Shown here: positions 27,940 to 37,500 of the stretch, piece by piece | Layout: the number at the start of each line of letters is the position of its first letter | Position numbering within the stretch: the first letter of the stretch is position 1 | From: G963665495 sp963665495 | Lineage (GTDB): Bacteria > Desulfobacterota > Desulfovibrionia > Desulfovibrionales > Desulfovibrionaceae | Reading direction: 5' to 3' | DNA length: 64,000 nucleotides | NCBI GenBank assembly: GCA_963665495.1 | Contig: OY762289.1 | Location: forward strand, 1,426,001-1,490,000 | Notes under the pieces: model-generated | The model's database searches: none | Seen by the model: the letters and a program-made list of their open reading frames with translations, nothing else | Told to the model about the DNA's origin: nothing | Program-made: the position numbers and the translations under genes

Positions 27940-28929
27940 ATGCGCAAAGTCCGTTGGGGAGTGCTCGGTACGGCGAAAATTGCACGAACGCTTGTGATTC
28001 CCGCCATGCAAAAGGGACAGTTCTGTTCCGTGGATGCCCTGGCCTCGCGCTCTGGCTCCAAAGCTTCGGAAACAGCGGCCTTGCTGGGGATTCCCAAAAC
28101 ATACGGCTCCTACGAGGCCTTGCTGGATGACGGGGATATTGACGCAGTTTACATACCGTTGCCCAACCATCTGCATGTTCCCTGGGCACTCAAGGCACTT
28201 GAAGCGGGCAAGCATGTTCTGTGCGAAAAGCCTCTGGCAATTTCCGGTGACCAGGCCCAGGAACTTGCCGACGCTGCCGCGCGCTATCCAAAGTTGAAAA
28301 TCATGGAAGGCTTCATGTACAAATACCACCCGCAATGGCAGGAAGCCTTGCGGATCGTCCATTCCGGTGGTGTGGGCGAACTCATGACCATTCAGTCTTT
28401 TTTTTCGTACTATAATGACGACGCGGACAATATCCGCAACAACGCTGCAATCGGCGGCGGTGGATTGATGGATATCGGCTGTTATTGTATTTCTCTTTCC
28501 CGCTTTCTTTTTGAAGCGGAACCATTACGGTGTTGTGCTTTTATGGAAAAGGATCCGCGTTTCGGCACGGACCGGCTCTTTAGTGGCATTATGGATTTTG
28601 GCGGCAAGATCTCGAGTTTTACCTGCTCTACGCAGCTTTCTCCGTATCAACGCGTTAATATTCTCGGTACGGATGGGCGTGTGGAAATTCTTATTCCTTT
28701 TAATGCGCCCAACGATATCCCCTGCATGCTGGATCATCAGCAGCGCGGAGGAACCTGGACCCAGCATTTTGATATTTGCGACCAATATACGATACAGAGC
28801 GATTTGTTTGCAAAAGCCATATTGGATGATACGGAAGTTCCTGTGACTTTGCAGGACGCTGTGAACAATATGAAGGTGCTGGAAGACATGAAACGAGCCG
28901 CGGACTGCACTTCCTGGATATCTTGCTGA
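27940..28929 (+). CDS. Gfo/Idh/MocA-family NAD(P)-dependent oxidoreductase
   Basis: A 329-residue cytosolic dehydrogenase. The N-terminal Rossmann fold begins VRWGVLGTAKIARTLVIPAM, and CEKPLA at about residue 92-97 is the family's catalytic lysine motif. The C-terminal alpha/beta domain contains EGFMYKYHPQW and GGGGLMDIGCYC, which resemble dehydrogenases acting on sugars or cyclic polyols. The substrate cannot be deduced. AAGGAG lies eight bases before the ATG at 27940. The gene is divergent from the secreted-protein gene and about 70 bases ahead of the YkgJ-like gene. Confidence 0.88.
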   Translation: MRKVRWGVLGTAKIARTLVIPAMQKGQFCSVDALASRSGSKASETAALLGIPKTYGSYEALLDDGDIDAVYIPLPNHLHVPWALKALEAGKHVLCEKPLAISGDQAQELADAAARYPKLKIMEGFMYKYHPQWQEALRIVHSGGVGELMTIQSFFSYYNDDADNIRNNAAIGGGGLMDIGCYCISLSRFLFEAEPLRCCAFMEKDPRFGTDRLFSGIMDFGGKISSFTCSTQLSPYQRVNILGTDGRVEILIPFNAPNDIPCMLDHQQRGGTWTQHFDICDQYTIQSDLFAKAILDDTEVPVTLQDAVNNMKVLEDMKRAADCTSWISC

Positions 28930-28996
28930 TTTCACCATCAGAAATATTACTCCAGTTATCGGACGTTTTTACAAGTCTCAGGAAATAGTATACAGG

Positions 28997-29488
28997 ATGC
29001 CGATGGTATCAAATGAAGGGGCTCAAGGCCCGAATACGGATAAGGCCGTGGCGTTTAATTGTCAGCGATGCGGCCATTGTTGTTATGGTAAGGGAGGCAT
29101 CGTGCTGCGCGAGCATGACGTGCAGCGTCTCGCTACGCATTTGCAGATGACTCCTGAAGATTTTTTGCAGACCTATACGGAAAGCCCGCATGGAAAACCG
29201 CGGATTATCGTGGGAGATGATGCGTATTGCGTCTTTTTCAAGCAGGGCCAGGGCTGCTCGGTTCACGTGGCCAAACCTGACGTATGCCGGGCCTGGCCTT
29301 TTTTTAGAGGCAATTTGATTGATGAAAGCAGCTGGGAAATGGCTTCCGATTATTGTCCGGGCATCATACTCAAGGCAGGGCACAAGGCCTTTGCGGCCGA
29401 AGGATTGGATTGGCTGCGGTCCAATGGCCTGCTGGAGCCTGAAAAAGATGCCATTGCCCGTGCTCTGGGGCTTGACCTTGAATCCTGA
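28997..29488 (+). CDS. YkgJ-family cysteine-cluster protein
   Basis: A 163-residue protein of the CxxCxxCC class thought to bind an iron-sulfur cluster or zinc. The set CQRCGHCC (residues 22-29), then a C in DAYCVFF, GCSVH, CRAWPFF and YCPGI matches the family pattern of spaced cysteines. No membrane segment is seen. Its biochemical role is not established in the family. ATG at 28997 is followed by a second ATG two codons later, so the first residues are uncertain. A J-domain gene begins 19 bases after its stop. Confidence 0.85.
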   Translation: MPMVSNEGAQGPNTDKAVAFNCQRCGHCCYGKGGIVLREHDVQRLATHLQMTPEDFLQTYTESPHGKPRIIVGDDAYCVFFKQGQGCSVHVAKPDVCRAWPFFRGNLIDESSWEMASDYCPGIILKAGHKAFAAEGLDWLRSNGLLEPEKDAIARALGLDLES

Positions 29489-29507
29489 ATAACGGCGAGG
29501 CCGGCTC

Positions 29508-30332
29508 ATGCAGCTAAAAGAATGCTACCGGCTCCTTAAGGTCAAAGACGGCGCCGGAATTGACGAAGTAAAAAAATCCTACCGGACTCTTGCTTTTCAA
29601 CTGCATCCAGATCTCAATCCGGACGATCCGCAATCCGCCAAGCGTTTCCAGCAGGTCAACGAAGCGTATGTGCTCCTCAAACGCCATCTGGAAGAAAACG
29701 GCGCCAGCGGAACCCGTAAAACTGAAGCTTCCAGCAGCAAAACTGAATTTGACAAACGGGCCAGCGAAGGGTTCGAGCAGAAGCGCCGCGCCGAAAAAAA
29801 AGCAAAACAGGAAGCAGAACGGCAAAAAAAGCAAGAACGTACGCGCCGTGCCGCTTCCGCCGCCTACAAAGCGCAACCCAACGAACAGGACGTGCTGCAG
29901 GATATTCTCAAGGATCCTTTTGCGCGCCAGGTTTTTGAAGATATCTACAGTCAGATTCGCAGCGGCAAGCGCGCCAAAGATATCGTCCGGCCGCAAAAGC
30001 CCAAGGCCAAGAAGAAATTGCAGTTTGAATGGGGTGACCGCAAGCTCGACATGGATTTGACAGACGGTTTGTGGGGCGGCACGAAAAACTGGATTCGCAG
30101 CTGGATGGACGACGAACAGGATGTTTATTTGCCGTCCGGCATACTACGTCCGGGCAGCAAAGTCCGCTTGAAAGTCAGTCAGGGCTGGTCCGGAAAGACT
30201 GTAGCCGTGGATGTCAGCCTTCCTCCTGATTATATTGTAGGGCGCCCGATCCGGTTAAAGGGCCTGGGGAGAAAGTTCGGCCCCTGGATCGGTGATCTCT
30301 ATGTCCGTTTGCATATCAAATCCGGCAGTTGA
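29508..30332 (+). CDS. J-domain co-chaperone (DnaJ/CbpA-like)
   Basis: A 274-residue cytosolic protein. The J domain occupies residues 1-65, with the HPD tripeptide in FQLHPDLNPDD needed to stimulate an Hsp70. A long charged, lysine- and glutamate-rich linker follows (about 70-160). The C-terminal part (LPSGILRPGSKVRLKVSQGW to GDLYVRLHI) resembles the second substrate-binding beta domain of class B J proteins. There is no zinc-binding cysteine region and only one such beta domain, so it is not DnaJ itself. It is probably cotranscribed with the YkgJ-like gene. Confidence 0.85.
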   Translation: MQLKECYRLLKVKDGAGIDEVKKSYRTLAFQLHPDLNPDDPQSAKRFQQVNEAYVLLKRHLEENGASGTRKTEASSSKTEFDKRASEGFEQKRRAEKKAKQEAERQKKQERTRRAASAAYKAQPNEQDVLQDILKDPFARQVFEDIYSQIRSGKRAKDIVRPQKPKAKKKLQFEWGDRKLDMDLTDGLWGGTKNWIRSWMDDEQDVYLPSGILRPGSKVRLKVSQGWSGKTVAVDVSLPPDYIVGRPIRLKGLGRKFGPWIGDLYVRLHIKSGS

Positions 30333-30411
30333 GCGCCCGGCAGACACCTACGTTTCTGGTCCGTGATCTTTTTCAGTCCTACCTGCAGTATTTTGCTATT
30401 GCCGCAATCCG

Positions 30412-33400
30412 TCAGGATTTAGTTTGCGTGAATCTGTGTAACAGTTCTTTGGCGTTGTTTGCGTTGACAGGCCTTGAGAAGAGAAACCCCTGACCGTTGT
30501 GGCAACTGACCGACTGCAATTGAGCTACCTGTTCTTCCTTTTCAATGCCTTCGGCCACCACTTCGATGCCCAGGCTCTTACCCAGGTCCACAATAGTACG
30601 GACGATTTCGGGATTGTGGTCGACGTTGGAGTTCCCGCTGATAAACGAGCGGTCAATCTTGAGCACGTCAATGGGAAATTGCTGCAAATAACTCAGTGAC
30701 GAGTACCCTGTGCCGAAATCATCAATGGCCATGAGTACGCCAAGCAGTTTGAGTTTTTCCAGAACCTGTTGCGAAGCTCGCGCGTCTCGCATAACGGCGC
30801 TTTCGGTAATTTCCAGTCGCAGATTGCCGGGGTTGATACCACTGGTATGAATGGTTCGGGTAATGAAGTCGACGAGATCGGGCTGCATGAACTGCTTGCC
30901 CGAAATGTTGACGCTCATATAGGTGGATTCCAAACCGGGAATTTCTTTTTGCCAGTGCGAGAGCTGGTTACAGGCCTGTTCCAGCACCCATTTCCCCATC
31001 TGGATGATCAGACCTGTTTCCTCTGCAAGCGGGATGAAATCTCCAGGATTGACGAAACCTCGGGTGGGACTGTTCCAGCGGATCAACGCTTCGAAACCTT
31101 TCAAGGTACGTCCTTGCAAGGAGATGATAGGCTGGTAGTAGAGTTCGAACTCTTTATTGAGAAGGCCTTTGCGGAGCTCGGTTTCGAGCTGCATTTCTTC
31201 GCTGACCTGGCTATGCATCCGTTTGTTAAAAACGCGCAGACAGTCTTTGCCCTGGTCTTTGGCCCTGTACATGGCGATATCCGCATCGCGAATAATTTTT
31301 TCCGGTGTGTCGTAGTAGGCTGTTTTTAAAACGATTCCGACACTGGCGCTGCTGCTGACTTCATAGCCTTCCAGGTCGAAAGGTTCGCGCAGCACGGACA
31401 TTATCCGCCGGGCCACTTTGATGACCTCGCGTGAGGACGCGAATTCTTCCAGCAGAACGCCGAATTCATCGCCGCCAAGCCTGGCGAGAGTGTCCATGGA
31501 ACGGATGCAGCCGGCCATACGCCGGGAGACTTCTTTGAGGAACAGATCGCCGGCCGGGTGTCCCAGACTGTCGTTGATCCATTTAAACCGGTCCAGGTCG
31601 AGCAGCATGGCCGCGAACGTATAGTTGTCACGGCGTTCGGATCGGGCGATGGCACGGTTTAAGCGCTCGGTGAACAAAATCCGGTTGGGCAGGCCCGTGA
31701 GCGCATCATGGAAAGCCCGGTGCGAGAGTTCCTGCTCGTAGGCCTTTTGTTGGGAAATATCCTGGTAAATGTAATAGATGCCTTCAACTGTGCCGTCGTA
31801 GACAATGGGCGATCCCACCAGAAAAACTGGAACAAGGGATCCGTCTTTGCGCTGGCGGGTGGTTTCCTTGGTTATGGATCTGCCGCCGATAATCGTTTTG
31901 TTGATGGTCACAGCTTCGTTCATCAGGTCTTTTGGGACGATGAAACGGCGGTTTTTGTGGCCGACAACCTCGTCAGGAGAGAACCCGAAGAGTGATTCAT
32001 ACCCCCTGTTGGCTTCCACAATGTTGCAGCTCATATTTATCCGGACTATGGCCAGTGGCGAACTTTCAAACAGCTGCCTGAAATGAGCATCTTTGACCCG
32101 CAGAGCTTCCTGGGCCATGATGCGCTCAGTAATATCGATGACGCGTCCTTCGTAGAGTACGATTTTACCGGACGTATCGCGAACGGCTCGTGCATTTTCA
32201 GAAATCCAGATGGTGCTTTTGTCTTTTTTGAAGATTTCGGATTCGAAATGAAAGACCTCTCCACGGGTATGCATTGCCTCGGTAAAGGCATCGCGACGTT
32301 TTGGATCGACATAGAGTTGATTCTTGATGTCTCTGAAATATTCGAACATTTCATCGGTCGAATTAAATCCGTACATCCGGGCCAGGGCAGGGTTGGCTGT
32401 CAGATAGCGCCCCTCGGGCGTAGTCTGGAAAATCCCCTCGATGGCGTTTTCAAAGATGGATTTGTATTTTGCTTCGGCGTCTCTGCGGCGTGAAATGTCC
32501 CGAAACAGGCCGACCAGAAAACTTTTATCGCCTTTTGAGCCGATTTCTACAGTGGAGATATTGGCTTCCACAGGAAAGCGACGTCCGTCCCTGTGCAATC
32601 CCGTCAGTTCGAGAACGTCGCCATTGGTTACGTGTAAGCTTGGGCTTTGCTGATCAAAGAGGGCCTTGATCGGCTGGCCGAGAGCCTGCGCACCTGCCAG
32701 ACCGAACATTTGTTCTGCAGTGCGATTGAGGGTGATAATTTCATAGCTGTCCCGGGCAAAAGCGATAATGGCGTCAGCTGAGGAAGCCAGAATCGCTTCC
32801 GTGTTGGCCATGGCCCGTTCCAAAGCTTCCATCACCTGATTATACATTTTCGCAATACTGCCGACTTCGGTGAAGGGTTCTTCCGGTACGCGCAAGGCCA
32901 GATCTTTGGTCGTTGCCTGTTTTTGCATGACTTCGAACAGGTCCAGCAAATCGGTTTTAGCTCCGTGTTCGGAAACATTGAGGCCCATGACTTCATCGTC
33001 CGGAGTGACACGCATGGGATAGATTTTGTCTATTCCCTTCATCAGCAGGTAGGGGATGAGAAAAGCCATTGCAAAGGCGCATACGATGCCTTCTGTCTGG
33101 ATCAGCAGCTGGTCTATAAAGGAAAGACCCGTACCGATCAGTTCCGGCTTCCCAAACAGTGCGACCGCAAGAGTTCCCCAGATGCCGCACCCCAGGTGAA
33201 CAGGAACCGCTCCGACGGCATCATCAATCCGGAGTTTTTCCAGAAGTTTTTCACATCCCAGGCAAATCGGGCCGGCCATTCCGCCAATGGCAACGGAATC
33301 AATCGCGTTGACCACATGGCAGTTGGCCGTAATGGCCACCAGTCCGCCGAGCGAACCGTTGATGAGGTAAACGGCTTTTGGAACACCGCTGATCCACCAG

Positions 33401-34152
33401 CCCAGAAAGAGACAGGATATGGCACCGGCACCGCCGGCCAGGGTCGTTTTTGCGAGAATTTTCGGAACGCTGCCATCCATGACCAATGTACTGCCGCCAT
33501 TGAATCCGAACCATCCGACCCAGAGCAGAAAACAGCCGAGAACGGATAAGGGCAAGTTGGAAGCCGTCATCTCATTGGGTGGACCGTCTTTGGGGAAGCG
33601 TCCGGAACGCGCGCCGATTACCAGAATTGAGGCCAGGGCGACCCAGCCCCCCACACTGTGGACCACGGTGGATCCGGCAAAATCGATGAATCCTCGGCCA
33701 CCGAGAAAGCCTGTCATGTTGCCGCTTTGCAACCCTGCCCAGGCCCAATGGCCAAAAATGGGATAAATGAAAATTGAGGTGATGCAGGCGATGAGAATAT
33801 AGGATGAAAAGCGCATTCTTTCAGCCACGGCGCCAGAAAAAATGGTAGTGGCGGTCCCGCAAAACATGGCCTGAAAAAGAAAAAATGTGACCGTATCAGC
33901 CGAATCATCAAGAGATAGAAACCAGTCCGAGGAGCCAAGCAGGCCGGATTTTGACGCGCCAAACATCAATCCGTACCCCAAGGCCCAGTAGCCGCATACC
34001 GAAAGGCAGAAGTCGGCAAGATTTTTGATCGCCACATTGATACTGTTTTTGGAGCGTGTCAGCCCGGACTCAAGACACATGAAGCCGGGCTGCATGGTAA
34101 AAACAAGGGCAGCGGATATAAGTATCCAAAGAGAATCAATGGGAGTATACAT
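30412..34152 (-). CDS. Ammonium transporter-PAS-GGDEF-EAL fusion protein (copy 1)
   Basis: A 1246-residue membrane signalling protein. Residues 1-385 are a complete Amt domain with about 11 helices; the two pore histidines are seen in STVVHSVGG and AVPVHLGCG, and the ammonium-site aspartate in FIDFAGS. A HAMP-like helix pair follows (about 392-448), then three PAS domains (about 450-555, 557-680, 690-810). The GGDEF domain (815-980) has GGDEF at 893-897 with the inhibitory site RSMD five residues before it. The EAL domain (1000-1240) keeps EAL near 1021, NIS, LEITES, DDFGTGYSS and VVAEGIE. Ammonium binding or transport is therefore expected to change c-di-GMP synthesis or breakdown. GAGG precedes the ATG. 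A paralogue of equal length lies just upstream. Confidence 0.93.
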   Translation of the reverse strand: MYTPIDSLWILISAALVFTMQPGFMCLESGLTRSKNSINVAIKNLADFCLSVCGYWALGYGLMFGASKSGLLGSSDWFLSLDDSADTVTFFLFQAMFCGTATTIFSGAVAERMRFSSYILIACITSIFIYPIFGHWAWAGLQSGNMTGFLGGRGFIDFAGSTVVHSVGGWVALASILVIGARSGRFPKDGPPNEMTASNLPLSVLGCFLLWVGWFGFNGGSTLVMDGSVPKILAKTTLAGGAGAISCLFLGWWISGVPKAVYLINGSLGGLVAITANCHVVNAIDSVAIGGMAGPICLGCEKLLEKLRIDDAVGAVPVHLGCGIWGTLAVALFGKPELIGTGLSFIDQLLIQTEGIVCAFAMAFLIPYLLMKGIDKIYPMRVTPDDEVMGLNVSEHGAKTDLLDLFEVMQKQATTKDLALRVPEEPFTEVGSIAKMYNQVMEALERAMANTEAILASSADAIIAFARDSYEIITLNRTAEQMFGLAGAQALGQPIKALFDQQSPSLHVTNGDVLELTGLHRDGRRFPVEANISTVEIGSKGDKSFLVGLFRDISRRRDAEAKYKSIFENAIEGIFQTTPEGRYLTANPALARMYGFNSTDEMFEYFRDIKNQLYVDPKRRDAFTEAMHTRGEVFHFESEIFKKDKSTIWISENARAVRDTSGKIVLYEGRVIDITERIMAQEALRVKDAHFRQLFESSPLAIVRINMSCNIVEANRGYESLFGFSPDEVVGHKNRRFIVPKDLMNEAVTINKTIIGGRSITKETTRQRKDGSLVPVFLVGSPIVYDGTVEGIYYIYQDISQQKAYEQELSHRAFHDALTGLPNRILFTERLNRAIARSERRDNYTFAAMLLDLDRFKWINDSLGHPAGDLFLKEVSRRMAGCIRSMDTLARLGGDEFGVLLEEFASSREVIKVARRIMSVLREPFDLEGYEVSSSASVGIVLKTAYYDTPEKIIRDADIAMYRAKDQGKDCLRVFNKRMHSQVSEEMQLETELRKGLLNKEFELYYQPIISLQGRTLKGFEALIRWNSPTRGFVNPGDFIPLAEETGLIIQMGKWVLEQACNQLSHWQKEIPGLESTYMSVNISGKQFMQPDLVDFITRTIHTSGINPGNLRLEITESAVMRDARASQQVLEKLKLLGVLMAIDDFGTGYSSLSYLQQFPIDVLKIDRSFISGNSNVDHNPEIVRTIVDLGKSLGIEVVAEGIEKEEQVAQLQSVSCHNGQGFLFSRPVNANNAKELLHRFTQTKS

Positions 34153-34560
34153 GTCGCCTCACTACGTGTTGTTCAAAAAGAGTTCCGGATATCTGAACAA
34201 TGCTATGTTGCTTATGGGGAGTAACTTTATAAAATGACAATTTTGAAATCCCATTTTCTAGTTATTTCTACAAAATTGTTAGGCCTTCTTTACAAATGAC
34301 TGCAGAGGCTCATGCTATACGGCTTTTTCATACGTGAAAGATGGAGCCTTTGAATGATTTCAGAATGAATGAGTATTGTATTTTAACATATTGAAATAAT
34401 GTGGTAAACTTCGCTAAAAAAATAGTCGGGCAGTGCTCGGGAAAATGAACTCTATCGTCTGCGTTACTTAACCCCCCGAACAGTCTACACGGCAAGCATA
34501 AAATGGCCAAAAAAGTGGAATTTTCGTAGGGCCCCCCCGAAAAACATGGAGCAATTTTGA
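34153..34560. other. Intergenic region between the two Amt-GGDEF-EAL genes
   Basis: This 408-base AT-rich region separates the two tandem fusion genes and should contain a terminator for the upstream copy and a promoter for the downstream copy. I see no open frame with a ribosome binding site and no convincing sigma-70 or sigma-54 pair. No clear hairpin with a T run is visible; a run of seven C at about 34532-34538 is the only striking feature. Confidence 0.5.
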
Positions 34561-37500
34561 TTAATTTTTACTGCTCATGAAATTTTTTAGCAATTGCTGT
34601 GCCGACTGGGCATTTACTGGTTCGGAAAAGAAGAAACCCTGTCCATTGGGGCAGCATTCTTCTATGAGTTGGCGCATCTGGTCTACTTTTTCTATTCCTT
34701 CTGCCACTACATCCAGGCCTAGGCTCTGTCCAAGTTTAATGATCGTTTTCACAATTTCGGGGTTGAATTCCAGTCCGGAACGGCCGCTAATGAATGCTTT
34801 GTCAATTTTGAGAACATCCACGGGAAATTGCTGCAGATAGCTCAAGGACGAATAGCCGGTTCCGAAGTCGTCGATTGCCAGTCGTACCCCTATGTTTTTG
34901 AGTTTTTCGAGGATTTGCTGGGACGTACGAACGTCATTCATAATGGCAGTTTCAGTGATCTCCAGGCGCAGGCTGGAAGCGGGCAGGCCGGATTCATGCA
35001 ACGTACGCATGACAAGGTCTGCCAGATCGGGCTGCATGAATTGTTTGCGGGAAATGTTGACACTCATGTAAATGTGCTCAAAATCAGGCAGTTGCTGTTT
35101 CCAGTTTGCCAGTTGACTGCAGGCTTCTGTGAGCACCCATTTTCCCAATTGGATGATCACACCGGATTCTTCGGCAAGAGGAATGAACGTATCGGGGTGC
35201 ATCAGGCCGCGGGTGGGGTTATTCCAACGTACCAGAGCTTCTAATCCTTTGAGTTGGCGCCCTTCCAGAGCAAGAATCGGTTGGAAATAGAGCATGAACT
35301 CATTGTTGATCAGCCCACGGCGCAGTTCGTTTTCCAATTGCATTTCTTCGCTGACCTGATTCAGCATGCGTTTATTAAAGACCCGCAGGCAGTCCTTGCC
35401 CTGGTCTTTGGCCCGGTACATGGCGATATCGGCATCCCGGATGATTTTTTCCGGCGTGTCGTAATAGGCCGTACGTAATACGATTCCTATACTTGCACTG
35501 CTGCTGACCTCAAAACCATCGATATCAAATGGTTTACGTACCACGGAAAGTATACGCCTGGCGATGGTGATCACCTCGCGCGGAGAAGTAAGGTCCTCGA
35601 GCAGGATTCCGAATTCATCTCCTCCCAAGCGGGAAAGGGTATCCATGACACGGAGGCAGCCTGACATCCGGCGTGCAATTTCCTGCAGGAAAAGGTCTCC
35701 GGCAGGGTGTCCGAGGCTGTCGTTAATCCATTTGAAGCGGTCGAGATCTATGAGCATCGCGGCGAACTGTGATGAGGTGCTGTTCTCCGAACGGGTGATG
35801 GCTCTGCTCAAACGTTCTGCAAAAAGACTGCGGTTGGGCAAACCCGTCAAAGCATCATGAAACGCTTGATGTTCGAGTTCTTTTTCGTAAGCTTTTTGCT
35901 GGGAAATATCCTGGTAAATGTAATAGATACCTTCTACGGAGTCGTTGTAGAGAATGGGGGATCCGATCAGGGAGACTGGAACAGACGAACCGTCCTTGCG
36001 CTGGCGCACGGTTTCTTTGGTAATCGGGCGGCCGCCGCTAATGGTTTTGGAGATTGTGGCGGCTTCGTTCATCAGGTCTTTTGGTACGACAAGTTTGCGG
36101 TTCTTTTGTCCAACCGCTTCATCCGTACTGTATCCGAAAAGAGAGGAAAACGCTTGGTTCACTTCAATGATATTGGTGGAGGCGTCAAGATGCGCAATGG
36201 CCAGCGGCGCGCTTTCGAATAATTGCCGCAGGTGAGCGTCTTTGATACGCAAAGCTTCCTGAGCTTTGATGCGCTCGGTGATGTCAATAACCCGCCCTTC
36301 ATAGTAGAGTATCGTATTCAACTGGTCAGTTACAGTCCGGGCACTCTCCGATATCCAGATGGTAGTTCCGTCACTTTTGAAAACTTCGGATTCGAAATGG
36401 AAAATAGCTCCTTTTGATTCAATTTCTCTGACAAATGTATCCCTGCGCTCAGGATCAACATAAAGCTGTTCCTTGATGCTACTGAAGTGCTCGATCATTG
36501 CATCTGGCGAATCGAATCCGTAAATTCTGGCCAGGGCCGGATTGGCTGTCAAAAAGTGTCCGTCCGGAGTGCTTTGGAAAATTCCCTCGATGGCATTTTC
36601 AAAAATCGATTTATAATTTGCCTCTGCTTCCTTGCGCCGGGTGATATCCCGAAAAAGCCCGACCAGAAAGCTTTTGTCGCCATTTGTTCCAATGGTAACC
36701 CTTGAGATGTTCGCTTCCACTGGAAAACGATGACCGTCGCTGCGAACCCCGGTCAGTTCGCGGATATCACCGTTGGTAACATGCAGGTCAGAACTGGGAC
36801 CGATGAAAAGCATGTTGGCCGATTGTCCTAAAGCCTCAGCCGCAGGCAGTCCGAACATCTGTTCGGCCGTGGGGTTTAGTGAGATGATTTCGAATCCGTC
36901 TTTTGCAAAAGCAACAATGGCATCAGCGGAAGCGGCCAGGATGGCTTCAGTATTCGCCATGGCCCGTTCAAGTGCTTCCATGACCTGATTATACATCCGG
37001 GCGATGCTGCCGACTTCCGTGAAGGGTTCTTCAGGGACACGCAGGGTAAGATCTTTGGTGGCGGCCTGGCGTTGCATCACGTCAAAAAGATCCAGCAGAT
37101 CCGTTTTTGCGCCATGTTCGGAAACATTTAAACCCATTTGTTCGTCTTCCGGAGAGACACGCATGGGAGAGATCTTATTCAGAATGCGCATAAAGAAGTA
37201 GGGGAGTATAAAGGCTATTGCAAAGGCGGCCACAATGCCTTGAAGCTGGATAAGCAGCTGGCCTCCAAAAGACAGTCCCGTTTGCAGCTTTTCCGGATTG
37301 CCAAAAAAGGCAACAGCGAGTGTGCCCCAAATGCCACAGCCTAAATGTACGGGAACAGCTCCGACAGCATCGTCTATTTTCAGTTTTTCCAAAAGCCTTT
37401 CACAGGTCAGGCAGACTACTCCGGCCAAACCGCCAATGGCAACGGCATCCGCAGCACTGACGGCATTGCAGCTGGCGGTAATGGCCACAAGTCCGCCCAG

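Noticed and set aside
34153..34560. Possible small RNA or riboswitch between the two Amt fusion genes
   Set aside because: No stable paired structure, promoter or terminator could be recognised by eye.
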